56,156 nucleotides of DNA from contig NZ_DASYHS010000176.1 of assembly GCF_035998295.1 (NCBI RefSeq), forward strand, positions 1 to 56,156. Direction: 5' to 3'. The position numbers were made by a program, and so were the translations under genes. The notes below the pieces were generated by a model that saw only the letters and a list, made by a program, of their open reading frames with translations, was not told the origin of the DNA and did no database searches. Below, piece after piece: positions 1 through 9,851 of the stretch (position 1 is the first letter of the stretch; every line of letters begins with the position of its first letter). Source of the DNA: DASYHS01 sp035998295 (GTDB lineage: Bacteria; Pseudomonadota; Alphaproteobacteria; Azospirillales; Azospirillaceae).

Positions 1-1976
<1,976 letters not shown>

Positions 1977-2176
1977 CAATCCCCCCACCTTCCCTTTTTG
2001 AGGATGGTCCCAGTGCCCGCATTTACCGCCATAGATCAAGGTGGTAGCGGGAAATTTGGTGCCGGCGAAGCATGCCGGAGGGAAACGCGCAAAGCAACTG
2101 GGGCAACAACTCCGGAGCAGATCCACTGCCCAGGAGTGGTGTCCCCCGGCAATCCGCAGCCGTGACCGCGCAAGTT

Positions 2177-2210
2177 CCGCCGCCGGACGCCCCGAATCGG
2201 GGCGCGGCGG
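2177..2210 (-). terminator. Two-tier hairpin after the FliL-like gene
   Basis: Inner stem CGCCCC/GGGGCG around GAATC (2188-2204) with an outer CCGCCG/CGGCGG pairing and a small bulge. It begins 10 bases past the stop of the FliL-like gene. There is no T-run, so it may end or protect the transcript rather than act as a classic intrinsic terminator. The rest of 1977-2220 shows no gene I can support. Confidence 0.35.
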
Positions 2211-2220
2211 GCGAACACCG

Positions 2221-2709
2221 TCACATCGGGCGCTGCGTCACCACCTGGACCAGTACGTCGCGGAAAGCCTCCTGGCCGAGCACGCGCCGGCTCGCCGCGT
2301 TCAGGCGCTCCTTCACCTGCGCCAGGTCGAGCAGGCCGGCCTGGATCATCGTCCCCGACGCGACGGCGCCGTAGAGGCTGGTCAGGTAGGCATCCGTCAG
2401 CCGCGGGCCCTGTGCGCGCACGCGCTCGGCCGTCGCGGCGTCGCCGACCTCGACCGCGACCAGCAGGGTCACGAACTGGTCGATGCGGTCCGAGGCGAGG
2501 ACGGGGACGGTCAGCGGGCCGATATTGACGAACAGGGGCACGCCGGTGGACGGCGGAGGCGGCGCCTGCGCCTGGCCGGCCTCCCGGTCCTCCTCCGCGC
2601 CCTCCTCCGCGGCCTGTCCGTAGCCGAGCTCGACGAAGACGTACCAGCCCGCGCCGAACCCGGCGCCGGCCATGAAGAGGGCACCGAACAGAAGAAGGAG
2701 AATGCGCAT
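2221..2709 (-). CDS. FliL-like flagellar basal-body associated protein
   Basis: A 162-residue single-pass membrane protein. Residues 2-24 form one hydrophobic N-terminal segment, followed by an acidic Gln/Pro-rich linker (about 33-53) and a periplasmic domain. The domain has FliL-like spacing: PLFVNIGPLTVPV, then a strand ending in LLVAVEVGD, an Arg-Leu-Thr-Asp turn, and a C-terminal helix-strand. FliL binds the stator around the motor and tunes torque. The gene stands alone rather than in a fliLMN operon, but a TTAA-N7-TTAAC box lies about 55 bases upstream, as it does for motA in this window. That supports a motility role. The assignment rests on architecture and residue pattern; sequence identity to classic FliL is low. 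Confidence 0.65.
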   Translation of the reverse strand: MRILLLLFGALFMAGAGFGAGWYVFVELGYGQAAEEGAEEDREAGQAQAPPPPSTGVPLFVNIGPLTVPVLASDRIDQFVTLLVAVEVGDAATAERVRAQGPRLTDAYLTSLYGAVASGTMIQAGLLDLAQVKERLNAASRRVLGQEAFRDVLVQVVTQRPM

Positions 2710-2764
2710 GGTCCGGTCTCCCCGAACGGCCGCAGTGCCGCGGAGCTACGATGCGCAGCTTCCG

Positions 2765-2780
2765 TTAAGGCCCGCTTAAC
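2765..2780 (-). promoter_or_regulatory. CtrA-type box upstream of the FliL-like gene
   Basis: TTAA, seven bases, TTAAC: an exact match to the full CtrA consensus. Because the box is nearly palindromic it reads as TTAA-N7-TTAA(C) on both strands. It lies 56-71 bases upstream of the ATG at 2709 and overlaps the stop codon of thiL. CtrA is the cell-cycle/motility response regulator of Alphaproteobacteria. The sequence match is seen directly; the regulation is inferred. Confidence 0.6.
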
Positions 2781-3807
2781 CGTCCTGAAAATGGACCCAG
2801 CCGCGTCCCGCGAGGGGAACGGGCGCACCCGACGGGTCGAGGACTCGGACCCCGGCGGCACTCCCCGCCTCCACCATCCCACCGATCCGCGTCACGTCCA
2901 CGCCCGCGTCGCGCGCGAGTGCCGCGATCTCGCCCTCGCGCGCGGCATCGGCGGTGAAGACGATCTCGTAGTCGTCGCCGCCGACCAGCGGCAGCGTGCG
3001 CAGGTCCGGCCGCAGGCCGACGGCCGCGCGGGCCGCTGCGGAAAGCGGCACCCGCTCCATCGCGATCTCGGCCGCGAGGCCGGAAGCCGCGCAGAGATGG
3101 CCGAGATCCGCGACCAGGCCGTCGGAGACGTCGAGGCCGGCGCTGGCGACAGCGCGCAGCAGCGGGACGGCGGCGAGCCGGGGCCGGGGCCGGCGGTAGC
3201 GGTCCGCGAGTTCGGCGGCGGCGGCCGGGCCGGGATCGAGCCGGCCCTGGAGCACGAGCAGGCCGAGCGCGGCGTCGCCGAACGTACCGGTGACGAAGAC
3301 GGCGTCTCCCGCGCGCGCGGTGCCGCGGCGCAGCGCCCGCCCCTTCGGAACCGTCCCCATCGCCGTGACGCTGATGACGAGCGGCCCGGGCGTCGCGACC
3401 GAATCGCCGCCGAGCAGCGCGATGGCGAACAGGCGCTGCGCCTCGGCAAGCCCGCCCGCGAACGCCTCCAGCCAGGCGTCGTCGCACCCCCTGGGCATCG
3501 CCAGCGCCAGCGTGTAGCCGAGCGGGTCGGCCGCCATCGCGGCGAGGTCGGAGACGTTGACCCCCAGCGCCTTGACGGCGACGTCGGCCGGAGGGTCGCC
3601 CGGAAGGAAATGCACGCCCTCGACGAGGGCGTCCGTGGTCACGACCAGCTCGCGGTCCGGGGCGAGCGCTAGAAGAGCCGCGTCGTCGGTCAGCCCCAGG
3701 CTGGCCGGGTTCCCGGCCGCCAGCGGCCTGAAGAACCGGTCTATGCGGTCGAACTCGCCGAGCCTGTCCCCGGCCGGGCGCGGACCGTCACTCGCCGGCG
3801 GGGTCAC
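2776..3807 (-). CDS. thiL: Thiamine-monophosphate kinase
   Basis: Phosphorylates thiamine monophosphate to thiamine diphosphate with ATP, the last step of cofactor synthesis. About 343 residues, normal for the family. The N-terminal Mg/ATP site reads LTDDAALL, followed by TTDALVEGVHF and the GGDSVATPG loop; GGDDYEIVF lies near the C-terminus. I place the start at GTG 3807, because GGGGGAGG sits immediately upstream and residues before it have no family counterpart. This gives a 20-base overlap with the end of nusB. A further ATG at 3918 is in frame but lies inside nusB. It is the last gene of the rib-nus run. Confidence 0.92.
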   Translation of the reverse strand: MTPPASDGPRPAGDRLGEFDRIDRFFRPLAAGNPASLGLTDDAALLALAPDRELVVTTDALVEGVHFLPGDPPADVAVKALGVNVSDLAAMAADPLGYTLALAMPRGCDDAWLEAFAGGLAEAQRLFAIALLGGDSVATPGPLVISVTAMGTVPKGRALRRGTARAGDAVFVTGTFGDAALGLLVLQGRLDPGPAAAAELADRYRRPRPRLAAVPLLRAVASAGLDVSDGLVADLGHLCAASGLAAEIAMERVPLSAAARAAVGLRPDLRTLPLVGGDDYEIVFTADAAREGEIAALARDAGVDVTRIGGMVEAGSAAGVRVLDPSGAPVPLAGRGWVHFQDG

Positions 3808-4375
3808 GCCCCTCCCCCGAAACCTCGTCCGGGCGCAGCGTCCGGGCGACGCGGTCGAGCACGCCGTTGACCATCCCGGGCTCGCGGCCGGCGAAGAAGG
3901 CCCGGCCGACGTCGACATACTCGCTGATCAGGATGCGCGCATGCGTGCCGCCATGGGCGAGGATCTCGAACGCGCCCGCGCGCAGGATGGCGCGCAGCAG
4001 CAGTTCCAGCCGGTCCAGCGGCCATTGCGGGTCGAGCGAGCCCGTGACGATCCGGTCCACCTCCTCGCGCCGGGCCATGGCGCCGCGCAGGATGTCGGCG
4101 AAGAGCTGCGGGTCGGCGGCGACATAGCGGTCGCCGTCGATCTCCTGGCCGATGCGGTGCTTCACGAACTCGCCCAGCACGGTCTCGGGATTCGTGCCGG
4201 TCAGGTCGATCTGGTAGAGCGCCTGCACCGCCGCCAGCCGGGCGGCCTTGCGCCGGGCCTTCGCGGAACCGCCGCCGCGCTGCTTCTTCGGCTCGGGCGT
4301 CTCGTCCCCGCGGGAAGCCGCCTTGGCAGCGGCCAGCCGCGCGGCAGCGCGCAGTGCGTTGTCGGTCTTGGACAT
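3788..4375 (-). CDS. nusB: Transcription antitermination factor NusB
   Basis: RNA-binding antitermination protein that pairs with NusE (ribosomal protein S10) on boxA of rRNA leader transcripts. It has 195 residues with a basic, Ala/Lys-rich N-terminal extension of about 40 residues before the NusB fold begins at ARRKAARLAAVQALYQ. The all-helical fold and the C-terminal block ILISEYVDVGRAFF followed by VNGVLDRVAR are clear. It sits 12 bases after ribH and overlaps thiL, the usual alphaproteobacterial arrangement. Confidence 0.93.
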   Translation of the reverse strand: MSKTDNALRAAARLAAAKAASRGDETPEPKKQRGGGSAKARRKAARLAAVQALYQIDLTGTNPETVLGEFVKHRIGQEIDGDRYVAADPQLFADILRGAMARREEVDRIVTGSLDPQWPLDRLELLLRAILRAGAFEILAHGGTHARILISEYVDVGRAFFAGREPGMVNGVLDRVARTLRPDEVSGEGRDPAGE

Positions 4376-4387
4376 GGGTCCTGGAGC

Positions 4388-4852
4388 TTATCTCGGGTAC
4401 AGCCGGAATTGGCGCTTGATCTCGATCATGTCAAGGCACGCCTGCGCCGCAACCCCGCCCTTGTTCCGGCCGGCGACCGAGGCGCGCGCCCAGGCCTGGT
4501 CGTCGTTCTCGACCGTGAGGATGCCGTTGCCGATCGCGAGCGTATAGCGCAGCGCCAGGTCCTGCAGGCCGCGCGCGCTTTCCTGGCACACATAGTCGTA
4601 GTGGGTCGTCTCGCCGCGGATGACGCAGCCGAGCGCCACGTAGCCGTCGAAGCGCCGTCGGCCGGTGTCGAAATCCATCGCCCGCACGGCGATCCGGATC
4701 GCCGCCGGGATCTCGAGCGCGCCCGGGACGGGGAAACGCTCGTAGGTGCAGCCGGCCGCTTCCAGCGCGGCGACGGCGCCGCGGCCGAGCTCGTCGGCGA
4801 TGTCCTCGTAGAAGCGCGCTTCCACGATCATGACATGGGGCTTGTCGGACAT
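4388..4852 (-). CDS. ribH: 6,7-dimethyl-8-ribityllumazine synthase
   Basis: Condenses 3,4-dihydroxy-2-butanone 4-phosphate with the ribityl-aminouracil to make lumazine, the precursor of riboflavin. It has 154 residues. Hallmarks are VPGALEIP (about 42-49) and VIRGETTHYDYV with the catalytic His84. It starts 4 bases after ribBX stops, so it is almost certainly cotranscribed. Confidence 0.95.
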   Translation of the reverse strand: MSDKPHVMIVEARFYEDIADELGRGAVAALEAAGCTYERFPVPGALEIPAAIRIAVRAMDFDTGRRRFDGYVALGCVIRGETTHYDYVCQESARGLQDLALRYTLAIGNGILTVENDDQAWARASVAGRNKGGVAAQACLDMIEIKRQFRLYPR

Positions 4853-4856
4853 GAGG

Positions 4857-6059
4857 CTATTCCGTTTCCTTGCTGTCGCCCGCGGACCCGCCGGCGATCG
4901 GCTGCCGGCCCACGACCTGCAGACCGTAGCCGTCGAGGCCGACGATGGTCTTGCTGCGGTTCGAGAGGAGCACCATCTCCCGCACCCCGAGGTCGCCCAG
5001 GATCTGGGCGCCGACGCCGTAGTCCCTCAGCTCCGGGCCGTCGTCGTCGTCCCCGCCGCCCTGGAGCACGGCCCTGACCCGCGACGAGAGGCTGGTCGGC
5101 TGCGGCTCGCGCAGCAGGACGACGACGCCCCGCCCCTCCGCGCCGATCCGGCTCATGGCCGCCTGCAGGTCGCCGCCGCGCCCCCCGGCCTTCTCGTACA
5201 GCACGTCGTCGAGCACGTTCAGCGCATGCATGCGGACCAGCACCGGCCCGGGCGTGGCGATGTCGCCCTTCACCAGGGCGATGTGCTCGGCATAGGCGAT
5301 CTTGTTGACGTAGACGACCATCCGGAACTTGCCGCCGAAGCGGCTGTCCAGCTCGGTTTCGAGCGCGCGTTCGACCACCGTCTCGGTGCGGCGGCGGTAG
5401 TTGATCAGGTCGGCGATCGTCCCGACCTTCAGGCCGTGGAACTGCGCGAACTTGATCAGGTCCGGCAGGCGCGCCATGGTGCCGTCGTCGTTCATGATCT
5501 CGCAGATCACGCCCGCCGGGCTCAGGCCGGCGAGGCGCGCGATGTCGACCGCGGCCTCGGTGTGGCCGGCGCGGACCAGGACGCCGCCGTCGCGCGCGAC
5601 CAGCGGGAAGACGTGGCCGGGCGAGGCGATGTCGCGCGGCGTGCTCTGCGGGTTGATCGCGACCTGGACCGTGCGGGCGCGGTCGGCGGCCGAGATGCCG
5701 GTCGTCACGCCCTCGCGCGCCTCGATCGACACGGTGAACGCCGTCTCGTGGCGCGACGCGTTCTGGCGCGCCATCAGCTGCAGGCCGAGCCGCTCGACGT
5801 TCGGCCGGTCCATGGCGAGGCAGATCAGCCCGCGGCCGAAGCGGGCCATGAAGTTGATCGTCTCGGCCGTGCACCACTGCGCCGGGATCACGAGGTCGCC
5901 TTCGTTCTCCCTGTCCTCGTCGTCGACGAGGATGAACATCCGCCCCTGGCGCGCCTCCTCGATGATCTCCTCCGGGCCCGACAGGAAGTCCAGGTTCCCG
6001 GTGCGCTCCCGGCCGGCCGCGACCGCCGCGCCGACCTGTGCCTTCGTGAAGGTCTTCAT
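4857..6059 (-). CDS. ribB: RibBX: DHBP synthase fused to a degenerate GTP cyclohydrolase II domain
   Basis: 400 residues. The N-terminal half (1-205) is an intact 3,4-dihydroxy-2-butanone 4-phosphate synthase: DDEDRENEGD at 46-55, and GHTEAAVD near 165. The C-terminal half has the shape of GTP cyclohydrolase II but not its chemistry. In the segment 277-297 all three zinc cysteines are gone, and the RQEGRGIGL loop reads REPQPTSLSSR. The final strand-helix block LLSNRSKTIVGLDGYGLQVVGR is retained. This is the RibBX variant known in Proteobacteria. Start chosen at ATG 6059, which overlaps the ribE stop as ATGA; the open frame extends upstream only as a shadow of ribE. Confidence 0.93.
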   Translation of the reverse strand: MKTFTKAQVGAAVAAGRERTGNLDFLSGPEEIIEEARQGRMFILVDDEDRENEGDLVIPAQWCTAETINFMARFGRGLICLAMDRPNVERLGLQLMARQNASRHETAFTVSIEAREGVTTGISAADRARTVQVAINPQSTPRDIASPGHVFPLVARDGGVLVRAGHTEAAVDIARLAGLSPAGVICEIMNDDGTMARLPDLIKFAQFHGLKVGTIADLINYRRRTETVVERALETELDSRFGGKFRMVVYVNKIAYAEHIALVKGDIATPGPVLVRMHALNVLDDVLYEKAGGRGGDLQAAMSRIGAEGRGVVVLLREPQPTSLSSRVRAVLQGGGDDDDGPELRDYGVGAQILGDLGVREMVLLSNRSKTIVGLDGYGLQVVGRQPIAGGSAGDSKETE

Positions 6060-6661
6060 GATCCCCGTACCGCCAACAGACGCGCGACGTAGCGCGCCAA
6101 CATGTCCGCCTCGAAATTCAGCCGGTCGCCCGGGCGGCGGCGGCCCAGCGTCGTGCAGTCCCAGGTGTGGGGGATGACGTTGACCCCGAAGATCGCCCCG
6201 TCGACCTCGTTCACCGTCAGAGACACGCCGTCCAGCGTCACCGATCCCTTGGGCGCCACGAACTGCGCCAGCTCCGCCGGCACCTCGAACAGCAGCCGGT
6301 GGCTGTCGCCCTCGGGCCGGACCTCGATCAGTTCGGCCAAACCGTCGACATGGCCGGAAACGACGTGGCCGCCGAGCTCGTCGCCGAGCCTGAGCGCGCG
6401 CTCCAGGTTGATCTCGGTTCCTTCCGTCCAGGCGCCAGCCGTCGATTTGGACAGGGTCTCGGCCGAGGCCGAGACGACGAAGCGCCCACCCCTCTCCGCC
6501 GCGGCGGTCGAGACGGCCGTCAGGCAGATGCCGCTGCACGCGATCGAGGCGCCGATCCGCACGTCCGAGAGGTCCTGGCGCGTCTCGATCGTGAAGACGG
6601 TGTCGCCCCGCCGCTCCACCTCGGCGATCCGGCCGACATCGGTGACGATCCCGGTGAACAT
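6056..6661 (-). CDS. ribE: Riboflavin synthase, alpha chain
   Basis: Dismutates two lumazines to riboflavin. It has 201 residues with two lumazine-binding repeats: the first starts MFTGIVTDVG and includes ACSGICLTAV, the second starts around GGHVVSGHVDG and includes LDGVSLTVN. The ATG at 6661 is chosen because the protein universally begins MFTG; upstream in-frame codons would add an unrelated 36 residues. The 142-base gap to ribD upstream has no visible FMN riboswitch. Confidence 0.95.
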   Translation of the reverse strand: MFTGIVTDVGRIAEVERRGDTVFTIETRQDLSDVRIGASIACSGICLTAVSTAAAERGGRFVVSASAETLSKSTAGAWTEGTEINLERALRLGDELGGHVVSGHVDGLAELIEVRPEGDSHRLLFEVPAELAQFVAPKGSVTLDGVSLTVNEVDGAIFGVNVIPHTWDCTTLGRRRPGDRLNFEADMLARYVARLLAVRGS

Positions 6662-6803
6662 GGTCCCGAACCCAACAATCCTTCGCCCGTCGCGGGCACG
6701 ATTCCTTCGCCCTCGGCGGGCGCATGCGAGTTGCGCCGGCATCGTCCGGCACGGGGCCATTGGTTGCACGCCCGGCCGCGTTTGCCAAGCGCCTTCCCCG
6801 CAG

Positions 6804-7934
6804 TCAAGGGTCGCGCCGGGCGCGCCTCACATAGGATTCCACGAGATCCTCACCGACCCGGCGCACGCCGGCGCCCTCGAAACGGGGCGCCTGGGCGAGG
6901 GCTTCGACGCCGGAGCCCACGACCGCGGCGACGCCGTCGCCGCCGATCACGCTCGGCGCGCGGAACCACTCGATCCGGTCCACGAGGTCTTCGCGAAGCA
7001 GCGATCCCGCCAGCCTCGCCCCGCCCTCCGCGAGCACCCGCGTCAGCCCCCGCGCGCCCAGCGCGCGCAGCACCTCGGCCATGTCGATGGCGCCGACCTC
7101 GCCGCCCGCCACCTCGATGACCTCGACGCCGCAGTCGGCGAAGGCCTGGGCCCTCAGCCGGTCGACGCCGGCGAGCGCCACCACCCAGACCGGCACCTGG
7201 CGCGCGCCGCGCACGAGCCGGCTGGTGAGCGGCAGGCGCAGGCGGCTGTCGAGGACGATGCGGATCGGCGAGCGATGGCCCAGCCCCGGCAGCCGGCAGG
7301 TCAGGTCCGGATCGTCGGCGAGCGCCGTGTTCGACCCGATCATGATCGCGTCGTGGTTCGCCCGCAACGCGTGCCCCCAGGCGCGCGCCGCCTCGCCGGT
7401 GATCCACTTGCTGTCGCCGGAGCGCGTGGCGATGCGGCCGTCCAGGGTGGTCGCGAGCTTCAGGGTCACGAGCGGCCGCCCCTGCGCGATGCGCAGGAAG
7501 AAGCCCCGGTTGACCTCGCGCGCCTCCTCCGCGCACAGCCCGAGCTCGACCTCCAGCCCGGCCTCGCGCAGGAAGCGGACGCCGCCGCCCGACACGCGGG
7601 GGTCGGGGTCCTCGCAGGCGACGACGACGCGGGCGAGCCCCGCCGCCAGCAGGGCCTGCGTGCAGGGCGGGGTCTTGCCGAAGTGGTTGCACGGCTCCAG
7701 GCTGACATAGGCCGTGGCGCCGGCGGCCGCGCCGCCCGCCTCGCGCAGCGCCTCGGTCTCGCCGTGCGGGCGCCCGCCCGGCTGGGTCCAGCCGCGGCCG
7801 AGGATCACGCCGTCCCGGGTGATCACGCAGCCGACCGACGGGTTGGGCGCCACCGTCCCCAGGCCCCGGCGCGCCAGCGCCAGCGCCGTCCGCATCAGCC
7901 GGACGTCGTCCTGTCCCCACCGCTGTCCGGACAT
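6804..7934 (-). CDS. ribD: Bifunctional pyrimidine deaminase/reductase
   Basis: Carries out the second and third steps of riboflavin synthesis. It has 376 residues. The N-terminal deaminase domain shows the zinc ligands in HGET (His57, catalytic Glu59) and PCNHFGKTPPC (Cys82, Cys91). The C-terminal NADPH reductase domain starts at about LVTLKLATTLDGRIA and includes MIGSNTALADDPDLTCR. It starts 5 bases after nrdR, as is typical for alphaproteobacteria. Confidence 0.96.
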   Translation of the reverse strand: MSGQRWGQDDVRLMRTALALARRGLGTVAPNPSVGCVITRDGVILGRGWTQPGGRPHGETEALREAGGAAAGATAYVSLEPCNHFGKTPPCTQALLAAGLARVVVACEDPDPRVSGGGVRFLREAGLEVELGLCAEEAREVNRGFFLRIAQGRPLVTLKLATTLDGRIATRSGDSKWITGEAARAWGHALRANHDAIMIGSNTALADDPDLTCRLPGLGHRSPIRIVLDSRLRLPLTSRLVRGARQVPVWVVALAGVDRLRAQAFADCGVEVIEVAGGEVGAIDMAEVLRALGARGLTRVLAEGGARLAGSLLREDLVDRIEWFRAPSVIGGDGVAAVVGSGVEALAQAPRFEGAGVRRVGEDLVESYVRRARRDP

Positions 7935-7939
7935 GGCGG

Positions 7940-8398
7940 TCAGCCTACCTCCTGCTTCAGCGTGCCGACGATCTCGTTGAAGTCGGCGGCCTCGCGGAAA
8001 TCCTTGTAGACGGACGCGTAGCGCACATAGGCCACCTGGTCCAGGTTGAGCAGCGCCTGCATCACCATCTCGCCGATCTGCTTCGAGGGGATCTCGCTCT
8101 CTCCCGAGCTTTCGAGCTGGCGGACCAGGCTGTTGACGATCCGGTCGATCCGGTCGGCGTCGACCGGGCGCTTGCGCAGCGCGATGCGCATGGAGCGCAG
8201 CAGCTTCTCGCGGTCGAAGGGCTCCCTCTGGCCCGTGCTCTTCACGACCGTCAGCTCGCGCAGCTGGACCCGCTCGAACGTCGTGAACCGGGCGCCGCAG
8301 CTCGGGCAGAAGCGCCGCCGGCGGATCGCGGAGTTGTCCTCCGTCGGGCGGGAGTCCTTGACCTGGGTGTCGTCGTGTCCGCAGAAGGGGCAGCGCAT
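7940..8398 (-). CDS. nrdR: NrdR, ribonucleotide reductase repressor
   Basis: Nucleotide-sensing repressor of nrd genes. It has 152 residues: a zinc ribbon with Cys3, Cys6, Cys31 and Cys34 (CPFCG...CPSCG) followed by an ATP-cone domain with VVKSTGQREPFDREKL. The length is standard. It is placed between rpiB and ribD; glyA, which often sits directly upstream of nrdR in relatives, is not here. Confidence 0.96.
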   Translation of the reverse strand: MRCPFCGHDDTQVKDSRPTEDNSAIRRRRFCPSCGARFTTFERVQLRELTVVKSTGQREPFDREKLLRSMRIALRKRPVDADRIDRIVNSLVRQLESSGESEIPSKQIGEMVMQALLNLDQVAYVRYASVYKDFREAADFNEIVGTLKQEVG

Positions 8399-8434
8399 GG
8401 GGCCTCGTCGGATCGTGGTCGGTGGGCGGCGGGC

Positions 8435-8869
8435 TCAGCCGAGCTTCGCAACCCGGCGCTCGTGGCGCCCACCCTCGAAAGGCGTTTCCAGGAAGGCGAG
8501 CAGGCAGTCGCGGGCCACTTCCGCCCCGACCATCCTGGCGCCGAGCACCAGCACGTTGGCGTCGTTGTGCTGGCGGGAAAGGCGGGCCGAGGTGACGTCG
8601 TGGCAGAGTGCCGCGCGCACGCCCTTATGACGATTGGCCGCGATGCCGATGCCGATGCCGGTGCCGCAGATCAGGACGCCCCGGGCCACGTCGCCCGCGC
8701 GCATGCGGGCGGCGAGCGCGTCCGCGAAATCGGGATAGTCGACGGAGGCGCTCCCGTCCGTCCCGAGGTCCAGCACCTCGCAGCCGGCGGACGCCAGCAC
8801 CTGCTTCAGGGCGGCCTTCAGTTCCACTCCCGCATGATCGGAAGCGATCGCGATCTTCTCACCCGACAT
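8435..8869 (-). CDS. rpiB: Ribose-5-phosphate isomerase B
   Basis: Interconverts ribose 5-phosphate and ribulose 5-phosphate, the latter being the substrate of the DHBP synthase encoded downstream. It has 144 residues from ATG 8869. Motifs are ASDHAG near the N-terminus, LICGTGIGI with the active-site Cys, and SRQHNDANVL. A TTG six codons earlier is in frame but the ATG fits family length better. It is the first gene of the minus-strand run. Confidence 0.92.
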   Translation of the reverse strand: MSGEKIAIASDHAGVELKAALKQVLASAGCEVLDLGTDGSASVDYPDFADALAARMRAGDVARGVLICGTGIGIGIAANRHKGVRAALCHDVTSARLSRQHNDANVLVLGARMVGAEVARDCLLAFLETPFEGGRHERRVAKLG

Positions 8870-8910
8870 GTCACCAGACCCACGCAAACCGGAAAGTTAT
8901 CTTCGGCAAA

Positions 8911-8940
8911 GCCGACCAGAGCCGACCATAGCCGATGTCG
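8911..8940. repeat. 10-bp tandem repeat upstream of rpiB
   Basis: Three head-to-tail units of the form GCCGACCANA, the third degraded after GCCGA. The period of about one DNA turn, 42 bases upstream of the rpiB ATG, would place the same face of the helix on one side, as operators do. Function unknown. Confidence 0.5.
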
Positions 8941-9270
8941 CGGGATGCCGCCACATCACCGCCGCCCTGCCCCCTGCCCTGCCCCGCCCCGCCCGTCCAG
9001 GGACTCGCGTCCGGCTTCCGGCGCGCTTTCCCGTCTCTTTCCGTAATCCTACCGTTGGAGTGGAAACCGGGCGCAATCTTGAGACGGCGTCCTATACGTC
9101 AAGTTGCGCCCTTCGGCTACGGGATAACGGGTACTCCACATCCACTACAATTCGACAAATCGGCCTTCGCCCTGCCTTTCGCGCCAGCGCGAAGGCTGTG
9201 GCAGTCTTGGCCCTTCGCTGTAAACGCCCAGGTCTTTAAAATAAGCAGCGGCCCTCTTGCGGAATTTTTA

Positions 9271-9299
9271 TTGACACCTAAATCTCTCTGTGCAACTTG
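9271..9299 (+). promoter_or_regulatory. Candidate promoter of mucR
   Basis: A perfect TTGACA -35 followed after 17 bases by AACTTG, a weak -10. The surrounding 60 bases are AT-rich relative to the window. The leader would be about 30 bases. MucR proteins commonly bind AT-rich DNA at their own promoter, so this may also be an autoregulatory site. Confidence 0.4.
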
Positions 9300-9336
9300 G
9301 TGCGGGCCAAGACAATGAATAACCAGGACACTGGGT

Positions 9337-9780
9337 ATGAGTGAGCAGCAGGAACACAATCTCCCCGAGGATGCCATTCTGCGCATGACCACGGACATCG
9401 TGTCCGCCTACGTCAGCAAGAATGTCCTTCCGGCGCAGCAGATCCCGGAAGTCATCAACACGGTCTTCTCCTCGCTGACCGGGCTGAACGGGGCGCCGCG
9501 CGAAGCGCAGGCCGAGCCTCAGAAGCCGGCCGTGCCGATCCGGAAGTCCGTGACGCCCGAATACATCGTCTGCCTGGAAGACGGCAAGAAGCTGAAGATG
9601 CTGAAGCGCCATCTCCGGTCGACCTACGGAATGACGCCGGACGAGTACCGGTCCAAGTGGGGCCTGCCGCCGGATTATCCGATGGTGGCGCCGAACTATG
9701 CGGCACAGCGTTCGGAGTTCGCGAAGAAGATCGGTCTCGGCCGCAGTTCCGGCCGCCAGACCCGTCGTCGGGCATCCTGA
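9337..9780 (+). CDS. MucR/Ros-family transcriptional regulator
   Basis: A 147-residue DNA-binding regulator. The N-terminal helical half (about 1-60) is the oligomerisation region; the C-terminal half carries the prokaryotic zinc-finger-like fold at VCLEDGKKLKMLKRHLRS followed by MTPDEYRSKWGLPPDYPMVAPNYA. The classical Ros ligands are Cys-Cys-His-His. Here the first Cys and first His remain, the second Cys is Asp, and the positions where the last His lies are Thr and Tyr. Family members that fold without zinc are known. These proteins are nucleoid-associated global regulators of exopolysaccharide, motility and cell-cycle genes. Confidence 0.92.
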   Translation: MSEQQEHNLPEDAILRMTTDIVSAYVSKNVLPAQQIPEVINTVFSSLTGLNGAPREAQAEPQKPAVPIRKSVTPEYIVCLEDGKKLKMLKRHLRSTYGMTPDEYRSKWGLPPDYPMVAPNYAAQRSEFAKKIGLGRSSGRQTRRRAS

Positions 9781-9818
9781 GGCCTTCGGCCGGCTGGCCG
9801 TCGCACCCGGCCGGTCCC

Positions 9819-9851
9819 GCGGCAGCCCGTCAGCGGCTGCCGCTTTCTTTT
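9819..9851 (+). terminator. Intrinsic terminator of mucR
   Basis: Perfect 9-bp stem GCGGCAGCC/GGCTGCCGC with a 7-base loop, followed by TTTCTTTT. It starts 38 bases after the mucR stop. Confidence 0.8.

Larger units (their letters stand above)
8870..9336. other. Divergent intergenic region rpiB / mucR
   Basis: 467 bases with no supportable gene. GC content drops toward mucR. It contains a 10-bp tandem repeat (8911-8940), a stem-loop TTCGCG-CCAG-CGCGAA (9178-9193), and a promoter-like element before mucR. Confidence 0.7.

Noticed and set aside
2040..2160. Fragments resembling a cobalamin riboswitch on plus (GGTGCC, GGGAA, CCACTG in that order)
   Set aside because: The conserved core and B12 box are not in place, and no plus-strand gene follows; the neighbours are on minus.
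6662..6803. Possible FMN riboswitch in the ribD-ribE gap
   Set aside because: No RFN-element motifs are visible; only a short near-repeat of GGGCGAAGGA.
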